This document shows positions 36,121 to 44,518 of a stretch of DNA of 64,000 nucleotides, piece after piece. The stretch comes from Bryobacterales bacterium. GTDB lineage: Bacteria; Acidobacteriota; Terriglobia; Bryobacterales; Bryobacteraceae. Within the stretch, counting starts at the first letter, position 1. Each line of letters starts with the position of its first letter. Under the pieces are notes generated by a model. That model did not search any database, had not been told where the DNA came from, and saw only the letters and a program-made list of their open reading frames with translations. A program made the translations under genes and the position numbers. The stretch lies in contig PLRS01000159.1 of assembly GCA_003164035.1 (NCBI GenBank), positions 21,460 through 85,459 on the forward strand, written 5' to 3'.

Positions 36121-37476
36121 CTAAGAACTGGAGGGGTACTCGGCCTGGAACAGGTCGGCGAAGTAGGTCTTTTCAGACTGCAGAGAATCGATAGCGGCGT
36201 CGGCCGCCGATAACCGGGTCTCCAAATTAGTCTCCATGTTACTGATCATGCTTTGCTGGTTCGAAATCAGAGCGTTCTCGTTGGTGACTTGAGTTTCGAG
36301 GGTGTTGACATTGGTCTCGATGACACCGGTGGAACTATCGGTGGCGGAGGTGACGTTATTGGTGGCCGTTTGCAGAAAGCCGCCGGTGGTGGCGGTGCCC
36401 AGGAACGCCTGGACGTCGCTGGTGCTGAGGGCGGAATAGGTGGTGGAGTCGAACGAAAGCTGGCCGGTGGAATCGAGGATGACGCCGAGGTCGGTGAGGG
36501 AATTGACGGAACCGGATCCGCTGCCGGTGTATTCGGCGATGTTATCGAGGAAGCCTTGGAGTTGATAGACCGTGCTGCTACCCGAGAGAGCGCCCGCGTT
36601 CTGGCCGGTTTGGGCCTGGACGTCGGTGACGGCGGTATTGTAATCCGTCACGAAAGTGGAGAGCGCGCTCGACAGGTCGCTGTAATCGTTGGCCACGGTA
36701 ATGGTGGCGGAATCGCCGGAGGTGGCGCCGGATTGGATGGTAACGGTGAGGTCGGGCGCCAGCGTAACCGTGGCCGAGGTGCTCTTGATGACGGTAGAGG
36801 AACCATTAACGGTGTACTCGGCTTCGGCGCCGGTGGACAGGGTGCTCATCAGGTCGCTGGTGCCGTCGTTCAACTGGATAGTATCGGCGCCGAGGGTGTC
36901 GCTGGTCAGGACCAGGCGGTAATCGGCACCGGAAGATCCACCCATATTCACGATGGTGGCGGTGACGCCGGCATCGGCACTGTTGATGGCGGTTTCCAAA
37001 TCGTCGAGCGACGTGCCGGAGGGTTTAATGGTAGTGGCGGTGCCATTCACCGTCAAGGTGTAGGAGGTGGCGGAGCTGATACCACCCGAGGAAGGGTCGG
37101 TGACCGTGGTGGAGCCGGCTTCGCTCTCGACCGAGGTGTGGGAGCCGGCGTTTTCAACGTCGATGGTATAAGTGCCGGAGGAAGCCCCGGAACTGGCGTT
37201 CGCGGTGGCTACGGAAGTGTCCGAGGAGGTGGCCGTCGGAGTGCCGGCCACGGCCGAATTGATGCTGGCGATGGCGCCCTGGAGCGAGACGAAATCGCTT
37301 TCGAGGGTGGTGAGAGCGGATTCCTGGCCGGTCAGGGTGGTGACTTCGTCCTGCATCTGCACCATGGGGAGGGACGCGTTTTCGACGGCATCGTCGAGGA
37401 CGGTCTGGAAGCTGCTGGAAAAGGTGCTGGAGCCGCTGAACGTCGGAAGAGTGATTGAACTCGTACTCGAAGACAT
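36121..37476 (-). CDS. fliD: Flagellar filament cap FliD (hook-associated protein 2)
   Basis: This 451-aa protein has an N-terminal FliD helix (LPMVQMQDEVTTLTGQESAL, TTLESDFVSLQ), a Ser/Thr/Gly-rich variable centre, and a C-terminal coiled coil (NVNTLETQVTNENALISNQQ, LSAADAAIDSLQSEKTYFAD, LFQAEY). FliD caps the filament and folds flagellin. It is downstream of fliC with 154 nt between them; that gap carries a family A half-repeat. Confidence 0.88.
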   Translation of the reverse strand: MSSSTSSITLPTFSGSSTFSSSFQTVLDDAVENASLPMVQMQDEVTTLTGQESALTTLESDFVSLQGAIASINSAVAGTPTATSSDTSVATANASSGASSGTYTIDVENAGSHTSVESEAGSTTVTDPSSGGISSATSYTLTVNGTATTIKPSGTSLDDLETAINSADAGVTATIVNMGGSSGADYRLVLTSDTLGADTIQLNDGTSDLMSTLSTGAEAEYTVNGSSTVIKSTSATVTLAPDLTVTIQSGATSGDSATITVANDYSDLSSALSTFVTDYNTAVTDVQAQTGQNAGALSGSSTVYQLQGFLDNIAEYTGSGSGSVNSLTDLGVILDSTGQLSFDSTTYSALSTSDVQAFLGTATTGGFLQTATNNVTSATDSSTGVIETNVNTLETQVTNENALISNQQSMISNMETNLETRLSAADAAIDSLQSEKTYFADLFQAEYPSSS

Positions 37477-37520
37477 ATGAATTTCTCAATCACCGGACAT
37501 AGTCACCAGGTCCGGGGCAA

Positions 37521-37550
37521 AGAACCGCTCCCTGACGGTCGCGGCTCAGT
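37521..37550. repeat. Dispersed repeat, family A (half copy)
   Basis: GAACCGCTCCCTGACGGTCG continuing into CGGCTCA lies in the fliC-fliD gap and matches the arms at 8792 and 39278. Confidence 0.7.
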
Positions 37551-37630
37551 AAGTGCTAAGCAAGACGGGGGCCGAACCCGGGTGGGGCTCGGCCCTCAAT
37601 CACCTCAGGACGCTGTTTGGAAGGATTGGC

Positions 37631-39091
37631 TTAGCCTTGCAGGAGTTTCAGCAGACCTTGCGGAGCGGCATTGGCCTGTGCCATGGCGGCGACGGAAGCC
37701 TGCTCCAGGACTTGGGCCTGGCTCAGGTTGGCGGCTTCGGTGGCGACATCGGCATCGCGGATCTGGGATTGGGCCGACGAGAAGTTGGTGATCTGGGAGT
37801 TGGCCAGATTGATGGCGTACTGCAGCTTGTTTTCACCCGCGCCGACGGCGGCCTGCGCCTGGCCGAGCTGCTGCAGGGCGTTGTTGATGGCGGTAATGGC
37901 ACTGGTCGCGTTGCCGGTGGAGGTGGCGGAGGCGACGGGCGCGGTCACGGTCTGGACGCCGGTGGCGGTGAACACGCCGGCCGCGGTGTTCGTGGAAACC
38001 GAGAAGTTGCTGCCGCTCTGGAAGGAGATGCCGGTGCCGGCAGCGTTCTTTACGGCATAGATCCCCAGCGAGGAAGTAGCATTGTTGATGGCGGTAATGG
38101 CCTGGGCCAGCGTGCCGGTGGAGCTGAGCGTCACCGCAGCGGTGTTGGAGCCGTTCTGGAAGCTCAGGGTTTCGGCCTGGGGGGCAAAGGTGGCCTCACC
38201 CTGGACGTTATAGAGGCTCGAGTTGCTAGCCGTGGAGGCGGCCGTAGCGACCGCGTCGGTGGTGTCGGTGGTAGCGGCGCTTACGGTGAAAGCGGTGCTG
38301 CCGGCGAACTGCAACTGTCCGTCGGAGCCCACCTGGGCGGTGATTCCGTACTGGTTCAAGGTGGTGTTCAACTGGCTGAGCACGTCGTTTTCGCTGAGTC
38401 CGCTGGTAGTCCCAGTGACTGTGGCGGTAACGGCTTGGGCGGCGCCGTCATTGATGAGGCTGAACTTGAATGTTTCGCTGGCGTTGGCGGAAAGGAAGGT
38501 CGCGCCGCTGGTATTCAGGGCCACGCTGTTACCGGTGAGTTCGGTACCGCCGCCCTGCACAGTGCTGCCGGTGAGGCCGAGGCTGCCGGAATCGACGGCA
38601 TTGCCGGTGCCGCTGAGGTCCACATCGACTTCGGAATTGGTGTTATCGGAGCCGCCGCCGACATAGACGACGTTGTTCACGTTGTTGGTGCCGCCGGCGT
38701 TGAGGCCGATGTTGGTGGCCTGTTGGGTGATCTGACCGACCAACTGTTGGTACTCCACGTTGATGTTGGAGCGATCCCCGGTGAAGGTGGTGCTGGCCGA
38801 TTCGGTGGCCAGCGTTTTGAGCCGGTCCAGCATGGTACTGATGTTGCTGAGGCCGCCATCCATAATCTGCAGCGTGCTCACGCCGGTGTTGGCGTTGATG
38901 ACACCTTGAGTCAGCTCGGAGATGTTGTCGCGGTATTGGTTGGCTACGGCCAAGCCGGCCGGGTCGTCGCCGGAGCTGTTGATGCGGTACCCGGTGGTCA
39001 GTGCCTCCACGGTTTGCGTCTGGAAGTTATTGGTGGTCTGCAGGTTGCTATTCCCGACCATCGACGCGTAGTTCGTCACAATGGAAATCAT
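37631..39091 (-). CDS. fliC: Flagellin
   Basis: This 486-aa filament protein has the conserved N-terminal D0/D1 region (TQTVEALTTGYRINSSGDDP, AGLAVANQYRDNI, NANTGVSTLQIMDGGLSNIS) and C-terminal D0/D1 region (DADVATEAANLSQAQVLEQA). The middle is Ser/Thr/Gly-rich and variable. The leader before the ATG at 39091 is about 90 nt and has three GGA elements resembling CsrA sites, two of them ACAGGACGT. Confidence 0.93.
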   Translation of the reverse strand: MISIVTNYASMVGNSNLQTTNNFQTQTVEALTTGYRINSSGDDPAGLAVANQYRDNISELTQGVINANTGVSTLQIMDGGLSNISTMLDRLKTLATESASTTFTGDRSNINVEYQQLVGQITQQATNIGLNAGGTNNVNNVVYVGGGSDNTNSEVDVDLSGTGNAVDSGSLGLTGSTVQGGGTELTGNSVALNTSGATFLSANASETFKFSLINDGAAQAVTATVTGTTSGLSENDVLSQLNTTLNQYGITAQVGSDGQLQFAGSTAFTVSAATTDTTDAVATAASTASNSSLYNVQGEATFAPQAETLSFQNGSNTAAVTLSSTGTLAQAITAINNATSSLGIYAVKNAAGTGISFQSGSNFSVSTNTAAGVFTATGVQTVTAPVASATSTGNATSAITAINNALQQLGQAQAAVGAGENKLQYAINLANSQITNFSSAQSQIRDADVATEAANLSQAQVLEQASVAAMAQANAAPQGLLKLLQG

Positions 39092-39100
39092 GGTATGTTA

Positions 39101-39134
39101 ACGTCCTGTTCGCGATACATCCCGGACGTCCTGT
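39101..39134 (-). promoter_or_regulatory. Putative CsrA-binding sites in the flagellin leader
   Basis: On the minus strand ACAGGACGT occurs at 39134-39126 and again at 39109-39101, and CCGGGATGT lies between them (39125-39117). The CsrA consensus is RUACARGGAUGU. The site nearest the ATG contains the only AGGA-like ribosome-binding sequence, as in the Bacillus hag mRNA. csrA and fliW are the genes just upstream. Confidence 0.55.
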
Positions 39135-39188
39135 CCAGGTTCGGGTTCTCCCGTCGGGATACCCGAAGTATCTGCCTTTCACTGAGTC

Positions 39189-39216
39189 ATATCGGGGGCG
39201 TGGCAGGACGGTTCTA
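39189..39216 (-). promoter_or_regulatory. Putative sigma28 (FliA) promoter of fliC
   Basis: TAGA at 39216-39213 and CCCGATAT at 39196-39189 with 16 nt between resemble TAAA-N15-GCCGATAA. It would give a leader of about 90 nt. Confidence 0.4.
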
Positions 39217-39277
39217 GCATTTTTTTGAACGAGTGATAAGTGAGAGTTTGTAGCATACAGTCACGGGCCTCGAATCG

Positions 39278-39355
39278 CCCGGCAACCGCTCCCTTACGGT
39301 CGCGGCTCGGAAATGCGCGGGCCCGAGCCGCGACCGTAAGCGAGCGGTTGCCGGG
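39278..39355. repeat. Family A palindrome, 33-bp arms, between csrA and fliC
   Basis: Arms 39278-39310 and 39323-39355 are inverted repeats with one mismatch in 33 (core GCAACCGCTCCCTTACGG), enclosing a 12-nt loop. The hairpin would end or attenuate the csrA transcript 30 nt after its stop, before the fliC promoter. Confidence 0.8.
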
Positions 39356-39383
39356 TACGTGACCGTCATTGCGAAATCCAATA

Positions 39384-39674
39384 CTAAGTGTCCTTGGGTG
39401 TCAAGGGACTCACGGCTGTCAAAGTTTTGACGGTTTGGTTAACGCCGCCTCGAGCCATCTTTTCCAGTAGAGAGAAGATCCGATCGCGATGCACACTGCC
39501 GGCGGCGGAAAGATTCTCGTCGCGAGTGATCTGGGTTTCCTTCCTCTGGATAAGGACAGTACAGGGCGCCACGATGCCGAGCTTCACCCTGGTGCCGGAC
39601 ACCTCCAGCACTTCGATTTCGATTTCCCCGCCAATGAGGAAGCTTTCGCCGGCGCGACGGCGCATTATGAGCAC
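39384..39674 (-). CDS. csrA: Carbon storage regulator CsrA with C-terminal extension
   Basis: This 96-aa protein has the CsrA beta-barrel in residues 1-55 (MLIMRRRAGESFLIGGEIEI, VSGTRVKLGIVAP, LIQRKET). The extra 30-40 residues (NQTVKTLTAVSPLTPKDT) exceed the usual 60-75 length and have no clear counterpart. Its gene overlaps the fliW stop by 10 nt. In Bacillus FliW sequesters CsrA and thereby permits flagellin translation; the same partners are adjacent here. Confidence 0.92.
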   Translation of the reverse strand: MLIMRRRAGESFLIGGEIEIEVLEVSGTRVKLGIVAPCTVLIQRKETQITRDENLSAAGSVHRDRIFSLLEKMARGGVNQTVKTLTAVSPLTPKDT

Positions 39675-40144
39675 GACGCCGGCTCCGGCTGCGGATTGAG
39701 CGCGAGAAGGGGATGACGGTGCGGGTAGCCGGAGAGGGTCTGAATCGTCTGGATTCCGATTCGCTCCCGCAGATTCAAGACGATGGGAGACAGCAGGTTG
39801 ACGGTTGGATGGGGCCGGTTATCCCCGGCGGTCGAAACCATGGCGGCACACAGGACATCGGTACCGATGCGAGGCTGGCCGCCGGTGGGCAGACGCAAAA
39901 CCTTTAGATCCTCGGGAGGGATGGACAGCCGGTAATTCGGATCGACTGCCAGGATGGGGAGCAGAATGAAGCACACCGAGGCGTGGGCGAGACTCTGCAT
40001 GAACATCAAGGGATGGGTGGCGGGCTGCGACAGGAACACGAACAACCGTTCGTCCTCGAAGCCCGGCAAGCCATGGGGAAACTCGAAGACGGCGTCCTGG
40101 GAGTAGCTTGCTTCCCCGAAGCACCTGGTTTGGATGCGCATCAT
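39665..40144 (-). CDS. fliW: Flagellar assembly factor FliW
   Basis: This protein of about 159 aa matches FliW (FEFPHGLPGFEDERLFVFLS, HASVCFILLPILAVDPNYRL, VNLLSPIVLNLRERIGIQTI). FliW binds CsrA and flagellin. ATG 40144 (with a second Met next to it) is preferred because a longer reading to 40261 passes through a repeat. Confidence 0.88.
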   Translation of the reverse strand: MMRIQTRCFGEASYSQDAVFEFPHGLPGFEDERLFVFLSQPATHPLMFMQSLAHASVCFILLPILAVDPNYRLSIPPEDLKVLRLPTGGQPRIGTDVLCAAMVSTAGDNRPHPTVNLLSPIVLNLRERIGIQTIQTLSGYPHRHPLLALNPQPEPASCS

Positions 40145-40180
40145 GGGCGGCGGGAGAAGGGTTGCAATTTGGCGGCCAGG

Positions 40181-40259
40181 AGTGGGACAGGCCTCCTGGC
40201 CTGTCGCTGGCTGGAAGAGCCGCTTCGCGGCTACGACAGGGCGGGAGTCCTGTCCCACC
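40181..40259. repeat. Dispersed palindromic repeat, family E
   Basis: AGTGGGACAGGCCTCCTGGC with CTGTC at the left and GACAGGGCGGGAGTCCTGTC with CCACC at the right form an imperfect palindrome between motB and fliW. A second copy is at 62350-62418. Confidence 0.7.
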
Positions 40260-40273
40260 AAATACGCGAGCCC

Positions 40274-41095
40274 TTAGTTCGGGCGGGAGTGGCGTGGAAT
40301 GGGGTTCGGCTCGGAGGATTGGCTGGATTTGACCGCAAGCGGATGATTGAGGATTACAATGTCCACGCGGCGGTTGCGAGCGCGATTTTCTTCGGTATCG
40401 TTGGGCGCGATGGGGACGGTATCGGCGTAGCCGGCGATGGCGAGGCGGTCGCGGGGGATCTGGTAGGTGCCCGAGAACAGTTCCAGCATGGCGATGCTGC
40501 GGGCGGCGGACAGTTCCCAATTGGAGCGGAAACGGCCGGTATGGATGGGCACCGAATCGGTATGGCCCTCCAGGCGCACCAGATTGGGAAGGTCGTGAAT
40601 GGCGGTGGCGATTTTCTCGATGCTACCCAAAGTTTCCGGAGCGATGGTATCGCCCCCGGAGGGAAAGTAAGTAGCCTGTTTGAGACTGACGACCAGGCCG
40701 CGCGCTTCCATGTGGACCTCGATCTTGCCGGCCCTGATTTCCTGGTCGAGCTCGGTGGTGAGGTAATGGAGAGAGGGCAGCAGTTCGGCATCCTGCGCTG
40801 GGACGGGCGTGTTAATAGGTTCGGATCCGCCAGGGCCCTTCATCTGGGCGTTGCCTTTGCCGATTTCATCGACGGTGCCGCCCAGGATTTCGTGGACGGC
40901 GGATCGCATTCCACCCTGTTCGAGAGCCTCCTTCACCGAATCGGAAACCAGTTGCGCCTTGGCTTTGTCGGTTTGCGAAGAGGCGAACATCACCACGAAG
41001 AAGGCAAACAGCAGAGTGACTAAGTCGGCGTAGGAAACCAGCCAGCGGTCGTGATTCTCGTGCGCGGCGGTCTGCTTTTTGCGGGCCACGCTCAA
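40274..41095 (-). CDS. motB: Flagellar motor stator protein MotB
   Basis: This 273-aa protein has one N-terminal transmembrane helix (WLVSYADLVTLLFAFFVVMF) with the proton-binding Asp24, a plug/linker, and a C-terminal OmpA-like peptidoglycan-binding domain (RLEGHTDSVPIHTGRF, NWELSAARSIAMLELF). It begins with TTG 41095, which overlaps the motA stop as TTGA; a GTG two codons later is an alternative. Confidence 0.92.
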   Translation of the reverse strand: MSVARKKQTAAHENHDRWLVSYADLVTLLFAFFVVMFASSQTDKAKAQLVSDSVKEALEQGGMRSAVHEILGGTVDEIGKGNAQMKGPGGSEPINTPVPAQDAELLPSLHYLTTELDQEIRAGKIEVHMEARGLVVSLKQATYFPSGGDTIAPETLGSIEKIATAIHDLPNLVRLEGHTDSVPIHTGRFRSNWELSAARSIAMLELFSGTYQIPRDRLAIAGYADTVPIAPNDTEENRARNRRVDIVILNHPLAVKSSQSSEPNPIPRHSRPN

Positions 41096-41949
41096 CTCCC
41101 CGCCGCTACAGGCTGGCGGGCCGGTTTGGCACCGGCGGCGGCCTTATTTTTCCCCTCCGAGGCCTTTTTCTCCGGTTGGACGATGTAGGCGTCGAGCTTG
41201 ATGCGGATCAGCTTGGGATTGAGACCTTCGACGATCGCCAGCACGCCCTCCAGCATCAACTCCCGGAGTTGCACGGCGGCCTTCAAGCGTGCCTTGAGCT
41301 TTCCCGCGGCGGGGAGAAAGAAGAGATTGGCGGAGCCGACGCCGTACACGGTTGCCACGAAGGCGGCGGCGATACCGCGGCCGACCTCGTCGATATTCGC
41401 CAGGTTCTTCATGACCTGCATCAATCCGAGCACGGCTCCGATGATGCCGATGGTGGGTGCGTAACCGCCGGCTGCTTCGAAGGCTTTGGCCTCGGCCTCG
41501 CCGCGCTGCTCCATCAGGTCGATTTCGAGCTCCATAATGGCGCGGATCTGGCTAAGTTCCATGCCGTCCACGGCCAGGTTGAGGGCTTTCGACAGGAACG
41601 GATCGGAGATGGCGCCGGCTTCCTGTTCGAGCGACACGATTCCGTGTTTACGAGCCTGGGTGGCGTAGCCGATGATCTGGTCGAGGGTTTCGGCCACCGG
41701 CGGGGCGCTATCGAAGAAGATTGCTCCCAGTTTCCCGACGGCGCCCAAAATCGCCGCCATCGGCGTGGTCAGCAGGACGGCGCCAAAGGTGCCGCCGAAG
41801 ACCACCATGGCGGCGGTGACCTGCTTCACGTCCGTGACCTTGCCGCCATCGAGGATCAAGCCGCCGAGAATACCTCCTACGGCGAGGAGGATTCCCCCGA
41901 TGGACCCGAGATCGGGGCGAGCGCTAGCTTTCTTCTTGGCGTTGGCCAT
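41092..41949 (-). CDS. motA: Flagellar motor stator protein MotA
   Basis: This 285-aa protein has four transmembrane helices (GSIGGILLAVGGILGGLIL, AMVVFGGTFGAVLLTTPMAA, GYAPTIGIIGAVLGLMQVMK and AFVATVYGVGSANLFFLPAA) and a basic C-terminal tail. With MotB it forms the proton channel that drives rotation. Its start overlaps flbD by 26 nt. Confidence 0.93.
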   Translation of the reverse strand: MANAKKKASARPDLGSIGGILLAVGGILGGLILDGGKVTDVKQVTAAMVVFGGTFGAVLLTTPMAAILGAVGKLGAIFFDSAPPVAETLDQIIGYATQARKHGIVSLEQEAGAISDPFLSKALNLAVDGMELSQIRAIMELEIDLMEQRGEAEAKAFEAAGGYAPTIGIIGAVLGLMQVMKNLANIDEVGRGIAAAFVATVYGVGSANLFFLPAAGKLKARLKAAVQLRELMLEGVLAIVEGLNPKLIRIKLDAYIVQPEKKASEGKNKAAAGAKPARQPVAAGS

Positions 41950-42202
41950 GGAGAAGATCCTGAGGCTTACGGGCGGGCCTGGTTGGCGGCGAGGAGAGGC
42001 ATTGGGCTTCCGGCGGCAGGCCGGCCAGAATGGACTGGCGGTAACGGCGGATGCGTTCGACGATTTCTTCGGTAGATTCCAGAACCATGATTTTTTGACC
42101 GGTCGTAAGGCTGATCACGGTGTCGGGAGTCGTCTCGACTTCCTCGATCAGGTCGCTGTTGAGGACGACCCGGGTACGATTGAGACGGGTGACTTGGATC
42201 AC
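41924..42202 (-). CDS. FlbD-family small flagellar protein
   Basis: This 92-aa protein matches the FlbD family that precedes motA in many clusters (MIQVTRLNRTRVVLNSDLIE, TPDTVISLTTGQKIMV). The first 60 residues are the conserved part; the rest is coded in the overlap with motA. The GTG at 42202 lies on the predicted +1 of a sigma28-type promoter, suggesting a leaderless transcript. This family is not the Caulobacter NtrC-type FlbD. Confidence 0.85.
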   Translation of the reverse strand: MIQVTRLNRTRVVLNSDLIEEVETTPDTVISLTTGQKIMVLESTEEIVERIRRYRQSILAGLPPEAQCLSSPPTRPARKPQDLLHGQRQEES

Positions 42203-42209
42203 AAAGAGT

Positions 42210-42235
42210 ACATCGGCGAGCGGGGCGAGGATTTA
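42210..42235 (-). promoter_or_regulatory. Putative sigma28 (FliA) promoter of flbD-motAB
   Basis: On the minus strand TAAA (42235-42232), 14 nt and GCCGATGT (42217-42210) closely match TAAA-N15-GCCGATAA. Predicted transcription begins at or 1-2 nt before the GTG at 42202. Confidence 0.6.
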
Positions 42236-42337
42236 GAAGAATTCCACCGCTCAAAATTACAGGGAGCGGCGCTGGTTGACTAATTCTCAACAGAAAGACT
42301 AGAAACGCACCGCTGGAACACCGATGTGAGAGTTGCT

Positions 42338-42769
42338 ATGGAAAATCGGAGGGACAGTTGCGGGCGGGAGCCGGATCTGGCGGGGCAGCGAGCCGGAAAC
42401 TTACTGCGGGCCTGGATTTCGGGCGATGCAGGGCGTTTCCAGCGCGAGATCGAGTCGACCCTGTCGGACCACACCAGGGCGTGCGGCGCGGGGGAAGAGG
42501 AACGCAGGAATCTGTTGAGGGCGGTCGCGATTCGCCTGACGAAATGCCCCAACGTGTTTGGTCTGCCGAGAACTGCCGGCCTCGACCTTTGCCTAACCCT
42601 GTTGGGACACCTGGTGGCGGAAGACACCGGCGGCACCGGGCCGGAGCAGCCGGAAAAAAAGGGATACCGAAGCCGGGAGTACCGAGGCGGAACTCCGGAC
42701 GGGGGGCGGCTTTCCTTTCCCCCGACGTGCACTTCAACCCAAACAAAGCCCTGGCTACGGCCTGCGTAA
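42338..42769 (+). CDS. Hypothetical protein, uncertain
   Basis: A 143-codon plus-strand frame begins MENRRDSCGREPDLAGQRAG and contains a helical, mixed-charge region (LLRAVAIRLTKCPNVFGL, LCLTLLGHLVAED). Third positions are mostly G or C. It lies divergent to flbD in the 670-nt gap 42203-42870, where no other gene is apparent. I recognise no family, and two minus-strand frames of similar length overlap it, so it may be chance. Confidence 0.3.
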   Translation: MENRRDSCGREPDLAGQRAGNLLRAWISGDAGRFQREIESTLSDHTRACGAGEEERRNLLRAVAIRLTKCPNVFGLPRTAGLDLCLTLLGHLVAEDTGGTGPEQPEKKGYRSREYRGGTPDGGRLSFPPTCTSTQTKPWLRPA

Positions 42770-42870
42770 GCGTTGCTTCGCCGCCAAGTGGGGCCAAAAA
42801 ATGAGGAGCGCCGGGCTACCGCGGCGTCCCGGTCACCAACGTATTCCCACCACGGGCTGCCGCGGCTCTC

Positions 42871-43320
42871 TTACTCCCAGCGCAGACGAGGGAGCCCGAA
42901 CGCTTCGGCCAGATGGTTGAGTTCGGCGCGCACCGCCGCCCATTGGTCCTGCAGCCCGGGGTAAAAGCGTTCGCGATTCATGACGTGGTTGATATCGCGG
43001 CTGACCCGGATCGCCTCGTCGACGAAATGGCGGGTCTTTTCGACGTCGCGTTCCCGGTTCCAGGTTTCGTGCAATTTCCCCATTGCCCGTTCAAGCTCGT
43101 CGGCGTGCCGGTTCAGTTCGTCCTGTCTAAAACTACCGTGATAGTCGCTGCGCTCCAGGGCGTGCCGAAAGGAGCGCTCAAACACGCTGGTGCGGTCTTC
43201 GCAGTCTCTGATGACGCGGGCGATATCGCCTCCCCGTTCATGCTCCCTGTCTTGGGCGCCGGCCGTGCCGGCAACGAGCAGTGCGCTCATTAAGACAATA
43301 AAACTCCGTTGGAACATCAT
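42871..43320 (-). CDS. Small secreted helical protein of unknown function
   Basis: This 149-aa protein has a signal peptide (RSFIVLMSALLVAGTAGAQ) and then a helical, Arg/Glu-rich mature part (FRQDELNRHADELERAMGKL, HFVDEAIRVSRDINHVMNRE). I recognise no family or active site. It is the only non-flagellar gene in this stretch; a role in the periplasm is all that can be said. Confidence 0.7.
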   Translation of the reverse strand: MMFQRSFIVLMSALLVAGTAGAQDREHERGGDIARVIRDCEDRTSVFERSFRHALERSDYHGSFRQDELNRHADELERAMGKLHETWNRERDVEKTRHFVDEAIRVSRDINHVMNRERFYPGLQDQWAAVRAELNHLAEAFGLPRLRWE

Positions 43321-43506
43321 TTACCTCGTCGATTCAAGTGGCGGGATCTTCGTCCCCCACGGTCCGGACAAACGGCCCGAACGTCGTGGGCGCGCAGCGA
43401 GAATGCAAGTTGGCGTTCGAGATCCTGTTTGAGATTGCCGCGCCGCTCCGTGGCCGTGAGCGGGGAAACGGTGCTGAAAACTAGCGCACCGCCGGCGGGA
43501 ATTCAC

Positions 43507-43528
43507 CTCAGGCATCACCCTGCCTGAG
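43507..43528. terminator. Hairpin downstream of flgL
   Basis: CTCAGGCA at 43507-43514 and TGCCTGAG at 43521-43528 form a perfect 8-bp stem with a 6-nt loop, 60 nt after the flgL stop. On the plus strand it is followed by CTATGTTTT, so it could also stop rightward transcription. Confidence 0.5.
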
Positions 43529-43588
43529 CTATGTTTTAGCCTACATCGCCGTCAGGGGGCGGCGCAAGGTGCGGTGGTACGGGTGGCG

Positions 43589-44506
43589 TCAGCCCAAATA
43601 GCTGAACAGATTCTTTTGCTGTTGAACCTGCGCTTCCACCGACAGGGCGGCCTGCTCATCCAGTTGCGACTGAGTCAACTGCACGGAAACGGTGGGGATA
43701 TCGGCATCGCGCAGATTGCCGAGCTGGGATGTGATCTGGGTTTGGAGCTGCTGCGCCGTACTGGTGGCGGAGGTGACGCGGTCCTCAGCCGTGCCGTAAA
43801 AGGCCAGTTGCTGGTTGAGATAGGTGTCGGCGGATTGCAGGTCGGTTACGGACTGGGTGATGCCGGCCTGATCGTTGTTCTGGAGCGCGGTCAGCAACCC
43901 GGTGACGGCGGCGAACACGTTGCCGGTGGCCGCAGTGCCAGTGGAGGTCTGCGGGTCGAAGATCTGCTGGGCGGTCTCGGCAATGGGGATCGAAGTGCCG
44001 CTGGTATCCACGATGACGCGGGTGGAGGACGCGGAGAACTGCTGGGTAACGCCGTCGCCGGAGGAATTCAACTGATACATGGGGCTCGAAGACTGATCGC
44101 CGCTGAAGATATAGCGCCCGTTCACCTGAGTCTGGCTGGCACTGACCAAGGTTTGAAGTATGCCCTGAACCTGGGTGGCAAGGTTCGTGCGGGCGCTGGC
44201 TGTGACCGATGTACTGGCGCCCTCGGTTGCCAGCGAAACCGCGCTTTCGACCGCCGACACCGCGGTTTGCAAAGCGGAGTCGGCCGAGCTGAGCTCGGAG
44301 CCGGCGCTCGCGAGGTTGGATTGAATCTGCTGGTTCTGCTTGAGGTCGGCCTCGTATTGGAGGATTTCGGGGATATCGGCGGGATCGTCGGACGGAGTTT
44401 GGACTCTGTAGCCGGAAGTGACTTCGCTTTGCGCCTGGTCGATTTCCGTTTCGGTGCGATTGAGGTCGGCCAGATAGGACTGGGTTGCTCCGCTGATAGG
44501 AAACAT
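43589..44506 (-). CDS. flgL: Flagellar hook-filament junction protein FlgL
   Basis: This 305-aa protein has a flagellin-like N-terminus (EIDQAQSEVTSGYRVQTPSD, DPADIPEILQYEADLKQNQQ) and a C-terminus (IPTVSVQLTQSQLDEQAALS) typical of FlgL. It follows flgK by 12 nt. Confidence 0.87.
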   Translation of the reverse strand: MFPISGATQSYLADLNRTETEIDQAQSEVTSGYRVQTPSDDPADIPEILQYEADLKQNQQIQSNLASAGSELSSADSALQTAVSAVESAVSLATEGASTSVTASARTNLATQVQGILQTLVSASQTQVNGRYIFSGDQSSSPMYQLNSSGDGVTQQFSASSTRVIVDTSGTSIPIAETAQQIFDPQTSTGTAATGNVFAAVTGLLTALQNNDQAGITQSVTDLQSADTYLNQQLAFYGTAEDRVTSATSTAQQLQTQITSQLGNLRDADIPTVSVQLTQSQLDEQAALSVEAQVQQQKNLFSYLG

Positions 44507-44518
44507 GGATTCTCCCGA

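Noticed and set aside
37553..39217. 554-codon open frame on the plus strand
   Set aside because: It is the reverse-complement shadow of the flagellin gene, made of Gly/Val/Ala-rich translation of repetitive flagellin codons.
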